Below, one piece after another: positions 8,349 through 18,637 of a stretch of 64,000 nt of DNA. Position 1 is the first letter of the stretch; the number at the start of each line of letters is the position of its first letter. The notes under the pieces were generated by a model, which was not told the origin of the DNA, did not search any database, and saw nothing but the letters and a program-made list of their open reading frames with translations. The position numbers were made by a program, and so were the translations under genes. Source of the stretch: Fulvivirga sediminis (GTDB taxonomy: Bacteria; Bacteroidota; Bacteroidia; Cytophagales; Cyclobacteriaceae); assembly GCF_016757215.1 (NCBI RefSeq), contig NZ_JAESIY010000010.1, forward strand, positions 62,001 through 126,000. Reading direction: 5' to 3'.

Positions 8349-8379
8349 AATAGGGGCCAAATATCATTTGGCCCCTATT
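8349..8379. terminator. Bidirectional intrinsic terminator
   Basis: A perfect 14-bp stem (AATAGGGGCCAAAT / ATTTGGCCCCTATT) with a 3-nt loop sits between the convergent stops at 8329 and 8400. A-rich sequence on the left and T-rich on the right allow function in both directions. Confidence 0.85.
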
Positions 8380-8399
8380 TCTAAGAATAGTAAGTTTAT

Positions 8400-9344
8400 T
8401 TACATATCCTTTTTAAACTTGTCATAGCTCTTTTGCATCTTTTTCTGGGCTTCTTCCAGGTTAGAGGCTTTCAATTTCTTTTTACCCATAAAGACAAACA
8501 ATATAACATCAGACTCTGTACTGATAATCATATTGATATTGTAAACTATTGGTGTTCCGGTATAGTAAGGAATGTTTTTCCAATAAATATAATCAGTTGA
8601 ATTTTCTTTTCGCTTCTGATTAATCTCCGCTTCACTTACCATTTTAATATCACACAAAGACCAGCCTTGTATAGCTTCTTTTAAATCTTCATTTTTCTTA
8701 TCAGCCTTTTTCTCATCTTCATATTCTGGTACCAGAAATGTTTTTTTAGGCAGGGTTTCATATACCTTTACAAAGTTAGATTTATACTTGTTTTTCATGG
8801 CTTTCACAGATTTGTCACCTGATTCTTCCATCGCCAAAGCGCCTTCCAGAGAATTATTAAGCATGTTGATAATTAAGATCAGATCATTTTCATCAGTTAT
8901 ATCTAAGTCATTAATAACTGTGCTTGCTATGGGGCGCTTTTTAGGGTATGCAGACCAGATTTGAGCTGATATGTTAAGTACTTGGCCATCCTTTCTCTGT
9001 TCCATAAACATTAAAGCCAAGGCATCTTTCGGCTTTTCTTTTAGAAATTCTTTTGGCTCAAATTTTTTGATGATATAGTCTGTCGCATCATAAGACGAAT
9101 TTTTCATGGCATTACTCCATAAATTCGTTAACTCCGTAGCAGATCGGCTGAGTCTTTCATATTCCTTGAGTTTGTCTTTTTTTATTAGCCTTTTCATGGC
9201 TTTATCGCTAAGATCAAACTTGGGAACCCATAGTGTACGTCCTTCAAGTAAGGTGTAGTCAAACTTTTTTATAGGGTTAAACTGGGCAAAAGAGCTATTA
9301 ATGCAGCTTAATAAAATGATAATAAAAATTGGTAATTGTTTCAT
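8400..9344 (-). CDS. Secreted protein of unknown function
   Basis: A 314-residue protein with an N-terminal signal peptide (about residues 1-20, cleavage after NSSFA). The mature part is Lys-rich and mostly helical, with a possible C-terminal beta section (PIVYNINMIISTESDVILF). I do not recognise the family. No catalytic motif or second membrane segment is visible. It is transcribed against the repair genes, so it is probably an unrelated insertion in that group. It is likely periplasmic. Confidence 0.7.
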   Translation of the reverse strand: MKQLPIFIIILLSCINSSFAQFNPIKKFDYTLLEGRTLWVPKFDLSDKAMKRLIKKDKLKEYERLSRSATELTNLWSNAMKNSSYDATDYIIKKFEPKEFLKEKPKDALALMFMEQRKDGQVLNISAQIWSAYPKKRPIASTVINDLDITDENDLILIINMLNNSLEGALAMEESGDKSVKAMKNKYKSNFVKVYETLPKKTFLVPEYEDEKKADKKNEDLKEAIQGWSLCDIKMVSEAEINQKRKENSTDYIYWKNIPYYTGTPIVYNINMIISTESDVILFVFMGKKKLKASNLEEAQKKMQKSYDKFKKDM

Positions 9345-9492
9345 TTATTGATAGTTGATTTTAATGAGAGCTTTCAAATTATTATTAGAGTTTTAGCTAA
9401 TAAGTAACCATGATATATATTTTAAATGCTAGCTAATATGACATGCGTAATAATTGAAGTATCTAAATGCTTATGAATTTGTTATAAACAAA

Positions 9493-11955
9493 ATGGCAGA
9501 AGAAAAAGCATTAATTCCTATAGCAGAAGGATGGTTTGAAGATCAGGGCTGGAAACCGTTTCAATTCCAGAGAGAAAGCTGGCACGCCTATTTGAGTGGT
9601 TATAACGGATTGGTAAATGCCCCAACTGGCAGTGGTAAGACCTACTCACTGGTAATGCCTATTTTATTAGAATACATTCGTGAGAATGGAGGCGCTACCA
9701 GTTCAGTGGGTAAAAATGGATTACGGGCCATTTGGATAACCCCCATAAAGGCGCTAGCCAAAGAAATAAGTAATTCTGCACAGCGTGCGGTGGCGGGGCT
9801 GGGACTAGATTGGCAGGTGTCTTTACGTACTGGCGATACTTCTCCTGCTGATAGACAAAAGATGAAGAAAAATCCTCCTGAATTTCTCATCACTACGCCT
9901 GAGAGTTTGCAGCTAATGCTGGCTCAGAAAGGGTATCCTAAATTTTTCAAGAACTTGCGGGCAGTGGTTTGTGATGAATGGCACGAACTTATGGGGTCTA
10001 AAAGAGGAGTACAAATGGAGCTGGGCTTGTCTAGGCTCAAAACTATTTGTCCTAAGCTGAAAATATGGGGTATTTCGGCTACCATAGGTAATATGGATGA
10101 AGCCGTGCAAGCCTTGCTGGGAGCATCTCTTGATAAAGGCAAAAGTAAAATTATCAGATCTGATATTAAAAAGGTCATTGAAGTAGAGTCTGTTTTACCA
10201 GATACATTGGAAAAGCTGCCTTGGGCAGGTCACTTAGGTGTAAACCTAATCGATAAGGTGATTCCAATTATAAAAAACAGTAATAGCACCCTTATTTTCA
10301 CTAATACCAGGTCTTTTGCTGAAATATGGTATCAGAAGCTATTGGATAGAGCTCCTGAGTTGGCTGGTACCATGGCGATGCACCACGGCTCTATCAGTAG
10401 GGAGCTTCGAGATTGGGTAGAAGATGCCTTACATAACGAGCAGTTAAAGGCGGTGGTTTGTACCTCTAGCTTGGATTTAGGGGTTGACTTTCGCCCGGTA
10501 GAAACTATTATTCAGATCGGCAGCCCGAAAGGCGTTGCACGGTTTATGCAACGGGCAGGCAGAAGCGGTCATCAACCGGGAGCACTTAGTAAGATTTACT
10601 TTGTGCCTACGCACTCGTTGGAGCTGGTAGAGGCAGCAGCATTAAGAGAGGCTATCAAAGTGGGTCTGGTAGAAGATCGAATTCCATTTATTCGCTCATT
10701 TGATGTGCTCATTCAATATTTAGTGACTTTGGCCGTATCTGATGGTTTTGATGAAAGAGAAATCTTTGAAGAAGTAAAAGAAACCTTCTGTTATAATAGT
10801 ATTGATAGAGATGAGTGGCTTTGGCTGCTGAGTTTCATTACCACAGGCGGCAGCTCCCTTACTGCTTATGACGAATATCGGAAAGTAGAAATAGAAGACG
10901 GACTTTATAAAGTAACTAATCGTAGAATAGCCATGAGGCACAGGCTTTCTATAGGTACTATTGTGAGCGATTCTTCATTGAAAGTAAAATATATTACAGG
11001 AAAGTATATTGGCACCATAGAGGAGTGGTTTATCGCCAGGCTTTCTCCGGGAGATGTGTTTTGGTTTGCAGGCCGAAATCTGGAATTTGTAAGAATAAAG
11101 GAAATGGTAGTGCAAGTGCGAAACACTAAGAAAAAAGCAAAAGCGGTACCTTCATGGATGGGCGGCCGAATGCCACTGTCTAGTCAAATGTCAGTTATGT
11201 TAAGGAAAAAGCTGCATGGGGTCACTCTAAAGGGCAAAAAAACAGATCCCGAGCTTAATTTTTTAATGCCTTTGATGGAGCTACAGCGCAAAAGATCACA
11301 TTTGCCGAATAAAGATGAGTTTTTAATAGAATATTTTAAGAGTAAAGAAGGATATCACGTGCTTATGTATCCTTTTGAAGGGCGCTTTGTACATGAAGGT
11401 ATGGGAGCCTTGCTGGCTAAACGCATTTCGGAAATAACGCCAATCACTTTGAGTATCGCCATGAATGACTATGGCTTTGAACTCCTTTCAGATAGAGAAA
11501 TACCCATCTATGAGGCTTTGGAAACGGATGTGCTTACGTCTGATAACCTATATCAGGATATACAGGGTAGCATGAATAGTGTGGAAATGGCCAGACGAAG
11601 ATTCAGAGATATTGCTTCTATATCAGGCCTGGTGTTTAAAGGATATCCAGGTCAGCAAATAAAAGATCGCCACCTTCAATCTTCTTCACAGTTATTCTTT
11701 GATGTATTTCATGATTATGAAGCTGATAACCTGTTGCTTCTGCAGGCCTATGAAGAAGTAATGGATTTTCAGCTGGAAGAAGCTAGAATGAGAAGAGCTT
11801 TAGAACGGATACATCAGCAAAAAATAATAGTTACAGAGCCAGAAAAGCCCACGCCGTTTGCTTTTCCTATCATGGTAGATAGAATGAGGGAAAAGTTATC
11901 TTCAGAGAAATTAGAAGACAGGATTAGAAGAATGACTCTCGATTTTGAAGAGTGA
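9493..11955 (+). CDS. Ligase-associated DEXH-box helicase (Lhr-like)
   Basis: A superfamily 2 helicase of about 820 residues. It has Walker A NAPTGSGKT (about residue 42), the DEXH motif as CDEWHEL, SAT as WGISATIGN, motif IV-VI in the second RecA domain (TSSLDLGVDFRPV, QRAGRSGHQPG), and long C-terminal winged-helix and Lhr-specific domains. It fits the helicase of the DNA-ligase-associated repair group. I choose ATG 9493 (MAEEKALIP) over the in-frame TTG at 9454. The gene is separated from the ligase by about 2.1 kb holding two unrelated genes. Confidence 0.92.
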   Translation: MAEEKALIPIAEGWFEDQGWKPFQFQRESWHAYLSGYNGLVNAPTGSGKTYSLVMPILLEYIRENGGATSSVGKNGLRAIWITPIKALAKEISNSAQRAVAGLGLDWQVSLRTGDTSPADRQKMKKNPPEFLITTPESLQLMLAQKGYPKFFKNLRAVVCDEWHELMGSKRGVQMELGLSRLKTICPKLKIWGISATIGNMDEAVQALLGASLDKGKSKIIRSDIKKVIEVESVLPDTLEKLPWAGHLGVNLIDKVIPIIKNSNSTLIFTNTRSFAEIWYQKLLDRAPELAGTMAMHHGSISRELRDWVEDALHNEQLKAVVCTSSLDLGVDFRPVETIIQIGSPKGVARFMQRAGRSGHQPGALSKIYFVPTHSLELVEAAALREAIKVGLVEDRIPFIRSFDVLIQYLVTLAVSDGFDEREIFEEVKETFCYNSIDRDEWLWLLSFITTGGSSLTAYDEYRKVEIEDGLYKVTNRRIAMRHRLSIGTIVSDSSLKVKYITGKYIGTIEEWFIARLSPGDVFWFAGRNLEFVRIKEMVVQVRNTKKKAKAVPSWMGGRMPLSSQMSVMLRKKLHGVTLKGKKTDPELNFLMPLMELQRKRSHLPNKDEFLIEYFKSKEGYHVLMYPFEGRFVHEGMGALLAKRISEITPITLSIAMNDYGFELLSDREIPIYEALETDVLTSDNLYQDIQGSMNSVEMARRRFRDIASISGLVFKGYPGQQIKDRHLQSSSQLFFDVFHDYEADNLLLLQAYEEVMDFQLEEARMRRALERIHQQKIIVTEPEKPTPFAFPIMVDRMREKLSSEKLEDRIRRMTLDFEE

Positions 11956-12062
11956 TGTAACTTTTTCGGTTGAATAGTAACATTTATCGATAGGCAGTGT
12001 AGCCATTTTTCTTTATTCCACGTTTAAATACTGATAGAACGTGATAATTTAATAGTTTTTAT

Positions 12063-12359
12063 ATGTCTAAATTTCAAGAACTAATCAACGGTAATAAGCC
12101 AGTACTGGTAGATTTCTTTTCCAGTATAGCTGGTTCCGGCAGAAGTAGGGATCCATTGCTTAATGAACTGAAGACAGAAATGGGAGAAAAGGCGCGGATA
12201 GTAAGAGTAAACGTGGATAATAATAAACATGCTGCATTTACCTATGGCGTTAATGGGGTGCCTACGTTCATTCTGTTTAAAAGTGGCCAAGTGCAATGGA
12301 AACATTTTGGGAAAACCGCCAAAGATGAGGTGAGCGCTATTCTTAACCAATTTGTTTAA
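12063..12359 (+). CDS. Thioredoxin-fold protein lacking the CxxC active site
   Basis: A 98-residue protein with the thioredoxin pattern: NKPVLVDFF strand, ARIVRVNVDNN strand, cis-Pro motif GVPTF and FKSGQV hairpin. Where thioredoxins carry WCGPC, it reads SIAGSGRSRDP (about residues 21-31), and no Cys occurs anywhere in the protein. It therefore cannot perform thiol-disulfide exchange. It may act as a binding or chaperone-like protein. The length matches a full thioredoxin, so this looks like divergence, not truncation. Its 3' end overlaps the convergent gene by 17 nt. Confidence 0.85.
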   Translation: MSKFQELINGNKPVLVDFFSSIAGSGRSRDPLLNELKTEMGEKARIVRVNVDNNKHAAFTYGVNGVPTFILFKSGQVQWKHFGKTAKDEVSAILNQFV

Positions 12360-13350
12360 AAATAGTGTCAGCTCTTAGTTCTTCTAAAGAATGAATGTAA
12401 CTCGTGGTAATGATGTTATTACTGCGTTGTTTTATGAAATTAAGAACTAATGTATCTTCCTCTGATAAGTTTAGAGGCTGATCGAAGGGTATTTCCATAC
12501 CCTCACATTTATAATAATCATACGGGGTTTCTTGCTTTACTAGTAGATTTTTGATGGCTATGGCATGTCCTTTTCTATCTAAAGTATTAGAAACCCCGCT
12601 AATTATTTTAGGATTGGTTTCAAACCCTATGTTGAAGATGTAGTTTTCCTTTTCGTTCCATTCAAGGTTTTCGCATTCTATATATAATGCGCCATCACGT
12701 ATTACCATGTTGGAGCTCTCGTATTGGTGTCCTATCGTTTTCGTTTCTATAGTTACTATATGCTTGGCGTCTTCTTTTATTACAAAGGGAGTTTTTATCA
12801 GCACCCTGCTCTGGTCTGATTTCTGATAATACCTAAAATAATGCCCTACAAAATGTTTTCTTAATAAAAAACGGGTGCCATTATTGTTTTTGTCATGATA
12901 TAGCTTTGTTGCTTCACTGCTCTCCTCCTCTGTACTTTTCCAATAATCCCAATCATTGATGCTAATATTTAAAAAGCTTAGCAGTGCGTTTAACTTTCTG
13001 TCTTTCGCATTGCCATTATTCCAATAGCCTTGTAATGTTTTTCCACTAATCCAGATATATGGCTTTTGTTGGTTTGTCATTTTTAGAAAGTGGATAAACT
13101 CATCCATAGTCTTGATTTTATATTTGAATTTGATGCTTTCAAATTCATTCTCGCCAAACAGAAGGTATTCTTTTATAAGTGAGGGTTTGCTAATTATATT
13201 TTTGGTTATTTCCTGATTGATTTTTCTAGCTATTCTTTCGAATACTGTGCGAGTCATGCCTTTCCATTCTTCAGTTTTTTCTGGTACGCCGGGAAGTTCA
13301 CTCATTATAATTGCTTTTTCAACTCTGGATTTGATTCTATGTGGGATCAT
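12343..13350 (-). CDS. Unknown protein with a possible helix-turn-helix segment
   Basis: A soluble protein of about 335 residues with no signal peptide. A segment near residues 100-140 (ISGKTLQGYWNNG... LNALLSFLNISINDW) resembles the short N-terminal HTH-like module of Bacteroidota regulators, in which a TLxxYWN helix is followed by LxxLxxFLxxxxWxxF. The C-terminal half is beta-rich (IVTIETKTIG, ALYIECENLEW) and could be a sensor or carbohydrate-binding-like domain. A TTG at 13359 is in frame; ATG 13350 or ATG 13305 are better starts. I do not recognise the family, and the HTH reading is tentative. Confidence 0.65.
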   Translation of the reverse strand: MIPHRIKSRVEKAIIMSELPGVPEKTEEWKGMTRTVFERIARKINQEITKNIISKPSLIKEYLLFGENEFESIKFKYKIKTMDEFIHFLKMTNQQKPYIWISGKTLQGYWNNGNAKDRKLNALLSFLNISINDWDYWKSTEEESSEATKLYHDKNNNGTRFLLRKHFVGHYFRYYQKSDQSRVLIKTPFVIKEDAKHIVTIETKTIGHQYESSNMVIRDGALYIECENLEWNEKENYIFNIGFETNPKIISGVSNTLDRKGHAIAIKNLLVKQETPYDYYKCEGMEIPFDQPLNLSEEDTLVLNFIKQRSNNIITTSYIHSLEELRADTIFKQIG

Positions 13351-13573
13351 TATTAGCAAAACATAAAGTAAATGTTAAGAATAATAATGCTAAATGATGG
13401 TATTTCAAAATTTAGTCACTTCAGGCAGGGTAATGATGACTATGATTTGACTTAAAATTTTTATTCAATCGATTGATTATCAGTTAAATAGTTTGTTTTA
13501 GAATTATAATTTGACTGTTTTTAATTTTTCAATGACTTCTATAAATAGAGGGTTACTAACTAATAATCTGCCT

Positions 13574-16500
13574 ATGAAGAAGTGTTTTGCTCAATTGTTA
13601 TTGATGCAGGTCATGCTGTTTACACTTTGTGTTGATAACATGGCACAAACCATTACTGGTAAAGTTTCTACGGAGGAAGGTGAATTGCTTCCCGGTGTAT
13701 CTGTGATGGTAAAGGGCAGCTCCATAGGCACAGTAACCGACCTAGGGGGTAATTATACTTTGGATGCAGGTGAAGAAGCTGCACTTTTGATTTTTTCTTT
13801 TATTGGATATAAAACCGAGGAGGTGCCCATACAGGGAAGAAGCCTGATTAATCATATTATGGAGCCAGAGGCTACCGAGCTGGAAGAGGTGGTGGTTACT
13901 GCTTTAAATATATCTAGAGAGAAAAGAGCATTAGGCTATGCAGTGGAGCAGGTGGGAGAGGCCACTATTGAAAAAAGTGGACAAACTAATATAGTAAATG
14001 CACTGCAAGGAAGGGTGGCAGGCGTTACTATCCGAAACTCTAGTGGTGCGCCAGGCTCTGGAGCTGATATAGTCATCAGAGGCATGACTTCATTAGACCC
14101 GAATAGGAGTAACCGGCCGCTCTATGTTATTGATGGTGTGGAAATTAGTGATGATGTAGATGCTACTTCTATTTTGCCCAGCTCAGGATCTAATTCTACT
14201 AATTCAGCATCTCAGGCCAGTGTCGCCAATAGAGCAGTGGATATCAATCCAGGAGATATTGCTTCTCTTACTATTCTTAAGGGAGCACAGGCTACAGCGC
14301 TTTATGGTATAAGAGCGGCTAATGGAGCTATCATTATTACCACAAAAAAGGGAAAAAAAGGAGCCCCTCAAATAGATCTTCACTTTGGGAGTGGATGGTC
14401 TACTGTAAATAAAGTACCAAAAGTACAGCGTAGCTTTATAGATGGTTCGTATGCTTCCACCAATAAAAGAGATGGCTATTTCTGGGATAGCTGGGGTGCA
14501 CCGGTAAACCCTGCCAATGATAATACTCATGATATTTATGATGATTTTTTCAAGACAGGTACGGAAACGAATTACGGAGGTAGTATAGCTGGAGCTTCTG
14601 ATAACTTCAACTATCGCTTTTCTTTTGATAGGTTAAATCAAGAGGGGGTGATACCTAAAACGGATTTTGAAAAAACTAATTTTAACCTGACTACCAAAAT
14701 TAATATTGCTCCTAAGCTGGAGGCTACGGCTAATCTTATGTATGCTAATACAGGTGGACACAAGCCTCATGTAGGAGATAAGTCTATTTTGAGTAACTTA
14801 TCATATGTTACTCCCATGGCAGATATCAACCATTATAAGGAACCCTATTCATTTGCTAATAACATATTTGGAGGAATCATAGATCATCCACTTTACTTGG
14901 TAAATACTAATGAATATACCGATGCTGTTAACAGGTATATTGTGGGGTTAGGCTTAAAATATGAGTTGAATGAACACATTTCTATCAATTATAAGATTGG
15001 TACTGATATTTATAGCGATGAACGTAAGAGGATAGTAAGCAATGAAACCGATGAAGGCTCTCAGGTAGATGGTTTTGTAGTAGAGCAGCGTAACAGTAGC
15101 TATGCTATGACTTCAAATGTTTTTGCTCAATTAAAATATGATTTTGGAGAGAAATTTAGCTTTTCAAGTATTGTGGGTCAATACACCTATATTAGAGAGA
15201 AAGATTATCTTACGACCAGAGGCGAGGGGCTTGCGCTAGATGGTTTCTATAACTTGGATAATACTATCAATATTTATCAAGCGAATGATAATACAAAATA
15301 TAGAAATGCCGCCGTTTATGGAGAGCTTACTTTAGGATATCAAAATTATCTGTTCCTTTCTGTTACCGGTAGAAACGACTGGTCTTCTACGTTGCCTGTG
15401 GCTAATAATTCTTACTTTTTTCCATCCGCAAGCTTAAGTTGGGTGTTGTCTGATATGATAATGATGCCCACAGCTTTGTCATATCTTAAATTTAGAGGTT
15501 CTTATGCAGTGGTAGGCAAGGACGCTTCACCTTATCAAACAGGCATTTATTTTGAAAAGGCCAGTAACTTTCCCTTTGGAGATGCTCTTGGCTTTAGACA
15601 ATCTACCTTAATTGGAGATGAATCTCTTAAGCCAGAATTCACTAACACATTAGAGTTAGGAGCTGATCTGCGATTGCTCAAAAATAGGTTTGGCTTGAAT
15701 TTCACTTATTACAAAAGCGATCTTACTGATATGATTCTTTCAGTGCCCATAAGTAATGCTAGTGGAGCCTCCCGCTATGTTACTAATGCCGGATCTATGA
15801 CTAACGAAGGTATTGAGCTCAACCTATCCGCTACTCCCATAACGAGTGGTGATTTTGCCTGGGACGTAAACTTTAATTTCACTAAACAGAAAGGGCGTGT
15901 GGAGGAGATTGATGAGGGGATAGAAGAAATAGAGCTGTATTCCTCTTTTGGTATTACTAATAAATATGTGAGAGGAGGCAAGGTTGGAGATTTATATGGA
16001 TATGTATATAGGCGATCTCCCAGCGGACAGCTGATAATAAACAGTGAAACAGGGTACCCTGAGATAGACTGGGATACCTTGAGGCTAGCGGGTAATGCCA
16101 TGCCTGACTGGTCTGCAGGAATGACCAACTCTTTTAAATATAAAGGTTTTGAGCTTTCAGTGCTATTGGAATGGAAGCATGGGGGGGATGTGCTAGATAT
16201 GGGAAGAAGAAATAGTATACGAAATGGACAGATTAAGGAGACGGAAAGACGCTTTGAGCAAGTAGTTTTCAATGGAGTAAATGAATTGACTAATGAAGAT
16301 GGAGAGGTAATTGGCTATGAACCTAATACCACACCTACAGAAATTACTCCTGCTTTTTACAGATCTACTACTAACTATAACTATGCCGCCGAAGTGCTGC
16401 TGGAAGATGCCTCTTGGTTTAGAATTAGAAATATTAGCATTTCATATAGCTTCCCTAAAATCTGGCTGCAAAGCATTCACCTTAATTCTGCCCGACTATC

Positions 16501-16654
16501 TTTTATTGCTTATAATGTCTTGCTAAGTACACCTGTGAAAGGCTATGATCCTGAAACGAATTATTTTGGAAGTGGAAGTAATATTTATGGGTATACAGGT
16601 CTTAAAACACCGGCCACACGCAGTTATTCAGTAAGGTTAAATATTGGATTATAA
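13574..16654 (+). CDS. SusC/RagA-family TonB-linked outer membrane protein
   Basis: A large TonB-dependent transporter of about 1026 residues. It has a signal peptide MKKCFAQLLLMQ...NMAQ, a carboxypeptidase-like regulatory domain (ITGKVSTEEGELLPGVSVMV), the SusC plug (GRVAGVTIRNSSGAPGSG, PLYVIDGVEI, YGIRAANGAIIITTKKG) and a C-terminal beta-barrel. SusC proteins import bulky glycans or peptides together with a SusD lid. The frame is open upstream to TTG 13511 and ATG 13532; ATG 13574 gives the cleanest signal peptide. It is the first gene of a four-gene run with SusD, a lipoprotein and a dipeptide epimerase, which points to peptide import. Confidence 0.93.
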   Translation: MKKCFAQLLLMQVMLFTLCVDNMAQTITGKVSTEEGELLPGVSVMVKGSSIGTVTDLGGNYTLDAGEEAALLIFSFIGYKTEEVPIQGRSLINHIMEPEATELEEVVVTALNISREKRALGYAVEQVGEATIEKSGQTNIVNALQGRVAGVTIRNSSGAPGSGADIVIRGMTSLDPNRSNRPLYVIDGVEISDDVDATSILPSSGSNSTNSASQASVANRAVDINPGDIASLTILKGAQATALYGIRAANGAIIITTKKGKKGAPQIDLHFGSGWSTVNKVPKVQRSFIDGSYASTNKRDGYFWDSWGAPVNPANDNTHDIYDDFFKTGTETNYGGSIAGASDNFNYRFSFDRLNQEGVIPKTDFEKTNFNLTTKINIAPKLEATANLMYANTGGHKPHVGDKSILSNLSYVTPMADINHYKEPYSFANNIFGGIIDHPLYLVNTNEYTDAVNRYIVGLGLKYELNEHISINYKIGTDIYSDERKRIVSNETDEGSQVDGFVVEQRNSSYAMTSNVFAQLKYDFGEKFSFSSIVGQYTYIREKDYLTTRGEGLALDGFYNLDNTINIYQANDNTKYRNAAVYGELTLGYQNYLFLSVTGRNDWSSTLPVANNSYFFPSASLSWVLSDMIMMPTALSYLKFRGSYAVVGKDASPYQTGIYFEKASNFPFGDALGFRQSTLIGDESLKPEFTNTLELGADLRLLKNRFGLNFTYYKSDLTDMILSVPISNASGASRYVTNAGSMTNEGIELNLSATPITSGDFAWDVNFNFTKQKGRVEEIDEGIEEIELYSSFGITNKYVRGGKVGDLYGYVYRRSPSGQLIINSETGYPEIDWDTLRLAGNAMPDWSAGMTNSFKYKGFELSVLLEWKHGGDVLDMGRRNSIRNGQIKETERRFEQVVFNGVNELTNEDGEVIGYEPNTTPTEITPAFYRSTTNYNYAAEVLLEDASWFRIRNISISYSFPKIWLQSIHLNSARLSFIAYNVLLSTPVKGYDPETNYFGSGSNIYGYTGLKTPATRSYSVRLNIGL

Positions 16655-16666
16655 GATATACACATC

Positions 16667-18076
16667 ATGAAGAATTTATATATAAAAACAATCGTGGTTT
16701 TTCTGCTGGGGCAGCTGCTGGTATCATCTTGCAATGATTTTTTAGATGTCAATAAAGATCCTACCAAAGTAAAAGCTGAAGATGTGAATCTCGAAGCTTT
16801 ATTACCTACCGTTTTAGAAGCTACTTCAGAGAGTCATTACGAGGCTATGAATGCGGCTTCATGTGCCACTCATCAAATTGATCAGTATTTTGGATACTAC
16901 ACTGAGTTTACCCTTACTAGTAATTGGTCTCGAGCGTATCTGGAATGCCTAAATACTTTGAGTGTGATGGAAGAAAAGGCTACTGAAAAAGAAGCTCCTC
17001 ATTATTTAGGCATAGTTCGTATTTTGCAAGCCCTCAATTTAGGGTTGGTTACTGATACCTGGGAAGACGCTCCTTTGGCAGAGGCTTTGGCTGGTTCTAA
17101 TAATATCACACCAGCCTATGATACACAACAGAAGATTTATCAAGCCATATTTGATTATTTGTCAGAGGCTGAGGAATACCTGAAGGTCCAGGAATCAACC
17201 TACCCTCCCGATAATGATGATATGATTTATGGGGGAGACCTTAAAAAATGGGAAAATTTACTTCATGCCCTGAAAGCCAGGTATATGCTACACTTGTATC
17301 ACAAAGGTCAATTTACAGCTTCTGACATACTCTCAGAAGTAGATTTAGGATTTACTTCTAATGAAGATAATTTTCAATTAGCATATAATGAGGTGAATCT
17401 TAATCCACTCCATAGTGATGTGGCTCTGGCTAATGAAACAGGCAATTTCACTGTTACGCATGGCAAATATTTCGTTGACCTGCTCAATGGAGCTATATAT
17501 TCTGTAGTGGATCCCCGCCTCCCCATTATAGCGGATAAAGGCGCTTCTACGGAATATCACGGACTGGCATCTTATGATCCTAGCACACCAGCAAGTACCA
17601 CTGATCTTACCAGGGATACATGGTATGCCAAGGAGAATTCTCCTATTATTATGATGAGCTATTCTGAACTTAAATTCATAGAAGCTGAAATGGCGCTGGA
17701 AACAGATCCTGCCAGAGCAAATAAGGCCTATTTGGAAGGAATTACTGCGCATATGAATATGCTTGAAGTGGAAGGAAGCGAAATAGAAGATTACTTAAAC
17801 AATCCGTCTGTGGATTTAGGCCTCAGTATAGATCTCGAGCATATTATGAAAGAAAAATATATTGCCTTGTTTCTAAATTTTGAAGTATGGAATGATATGC
17901 GTCGGTTAAAATATGATCCTAAAATCTTTCGTGGCTTTGAGGAACCTGATTACGGAGGTCGCTCAGAGCCTGCGGCAAGAGCACTTTACCCTGTTTCCGA
18001 GCAAAATAGAAATGCTACAAACCTATCATCTCATATTAGAGAGTTTACACAAGCAATGTGGAAAGACTTAGATTAA
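16667..18076 (+). CDS. SusD/RagB-family nutrient-binding lipoprotein
   Basis: A 469-residue lipoprotein with signal and lipobox ending VSSC (Cys at about residue 22) and the SusD start NDFLDVNKDPTK. TPR-like helices include YLGIVRILQALNLGLVTDTW, the family block MIYGGDLKKWENLLHALKAR, and a C-terminal ALYPVSEQNRN. It most resembles the SusD-like_2 branch often paired with peptide-type SusC systems. It would form the surface lid of the SusC transporter encoded 12 bp upstream. Confidence 0.9.
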   Translation: MKNLYIKTIVVFLLGQLLVSSCNDFLDVNKDPTKVKAEDVNLEALLPTVLEATSESHYEAMNAASCATHQIDQYFGYYTEFTLTSNWSRAYLECLNTLSVMEEKATEKEAPHYLGIVRILQALNLGLVTDTWEDAPLAEALAGSNNITPAYDTQQKIYQAIFDYLSEAEEYLKVQESTYPPDNDDMIYGGDLKKWENLLHALKARYMLHLYHKGQFTASDILSEVDLGFTSNEDNFQLAYNEVNLNPLHSDVALANETGNFTVTHGKYFVDLLNGAIYSVVDPRLPIIADKGASTEYHGLASYDPSTPASTTDLTRDTWYAKENSPIIMMSYSELKFIEAEMALETDPARANKAYLEGITAHMNMLEVEGSEIEDYLNNPSVDLGLSIDLEHIMKEKYIALFLNFEVWNDMRRLKYDPKIFRGFEEPDYGGRSEPAARALYPVSEQNRNATNLSSHIREFTQAMWKDLD

Positions 18077-18097
18077 TCAGTTACTAAAGAAATCAAT

Positions 18098-18514
18098 ATG
18101 AAAAGGATATTTTATATTTTGTTGATGCTTATAATAATGACTTCTTGCTATGAAGAAGAGTATTTTATAGATGACAATACTACCTCTAATGGAGATCACT
18201 ATCCTGTTATTCAGTCTTTAGTAGTAGAGGGAGATGTGCTCTCAGGAAATTCATTAAATCTTATAATGCATTACTGGTCATTAGATCCAATAGATCATTT
18301 TGAATTGTATGCCACAGAGCCAGAGCAACAAGAGTCAATGGTGAATACTATTGCATACCAATATAGCTATGATGAAGAAACGGAAAGTGAGGTAATTTCT
18401 ATTCCTTATGAAGTGCCAAATCTCAAATCAGGTAGTAATGTGGACTTAAGGGTTTTGGTTATTAATAAAAACGGTCTTACAAGAGAAGCAATCACCTCAA
18501 TTACGGTAGAATGA
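18098..18514 (+). CDS. Small lipoprotein of the SusCD operon
   Basis: A 138-residue lipoprotein (MKRIFYILLMLIIMTSCY, Cys at residue 17) with a beta-rich domain resembling a single immunoglobulin-like fold. I do not recognise a named family. It starts 21 bp after susD and is clearly in the same operon. Third-gene lipoproteins in SusCD operons often sit on the cell surface and bind the same substrate. That is an inference here. Confidence 0.75.
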   Translation: MKRIFYILLMLIIMTSCYEEEYFIDDNTTSNGDHYPVIQSLVVEGDVLSGNSLNLIMHYWSLDPIDHFELYATEPEQQESMVNTIAYQYSYDEETESEVISIPYEVPNLKSGSNVDLRVLVINKNGLTREAITSITVE

Positions 18515-18637
18515 TTATTTGCGGAAGTTTAAAATAAGTTTTTTTGAGTGTTTAGGTGAATTAAATTACTGATATATAGTTGTTTATATGGTTAATCATT
18601 CAAATAATAAACCAGTAGAAGTGAAAATATTTTAAGA

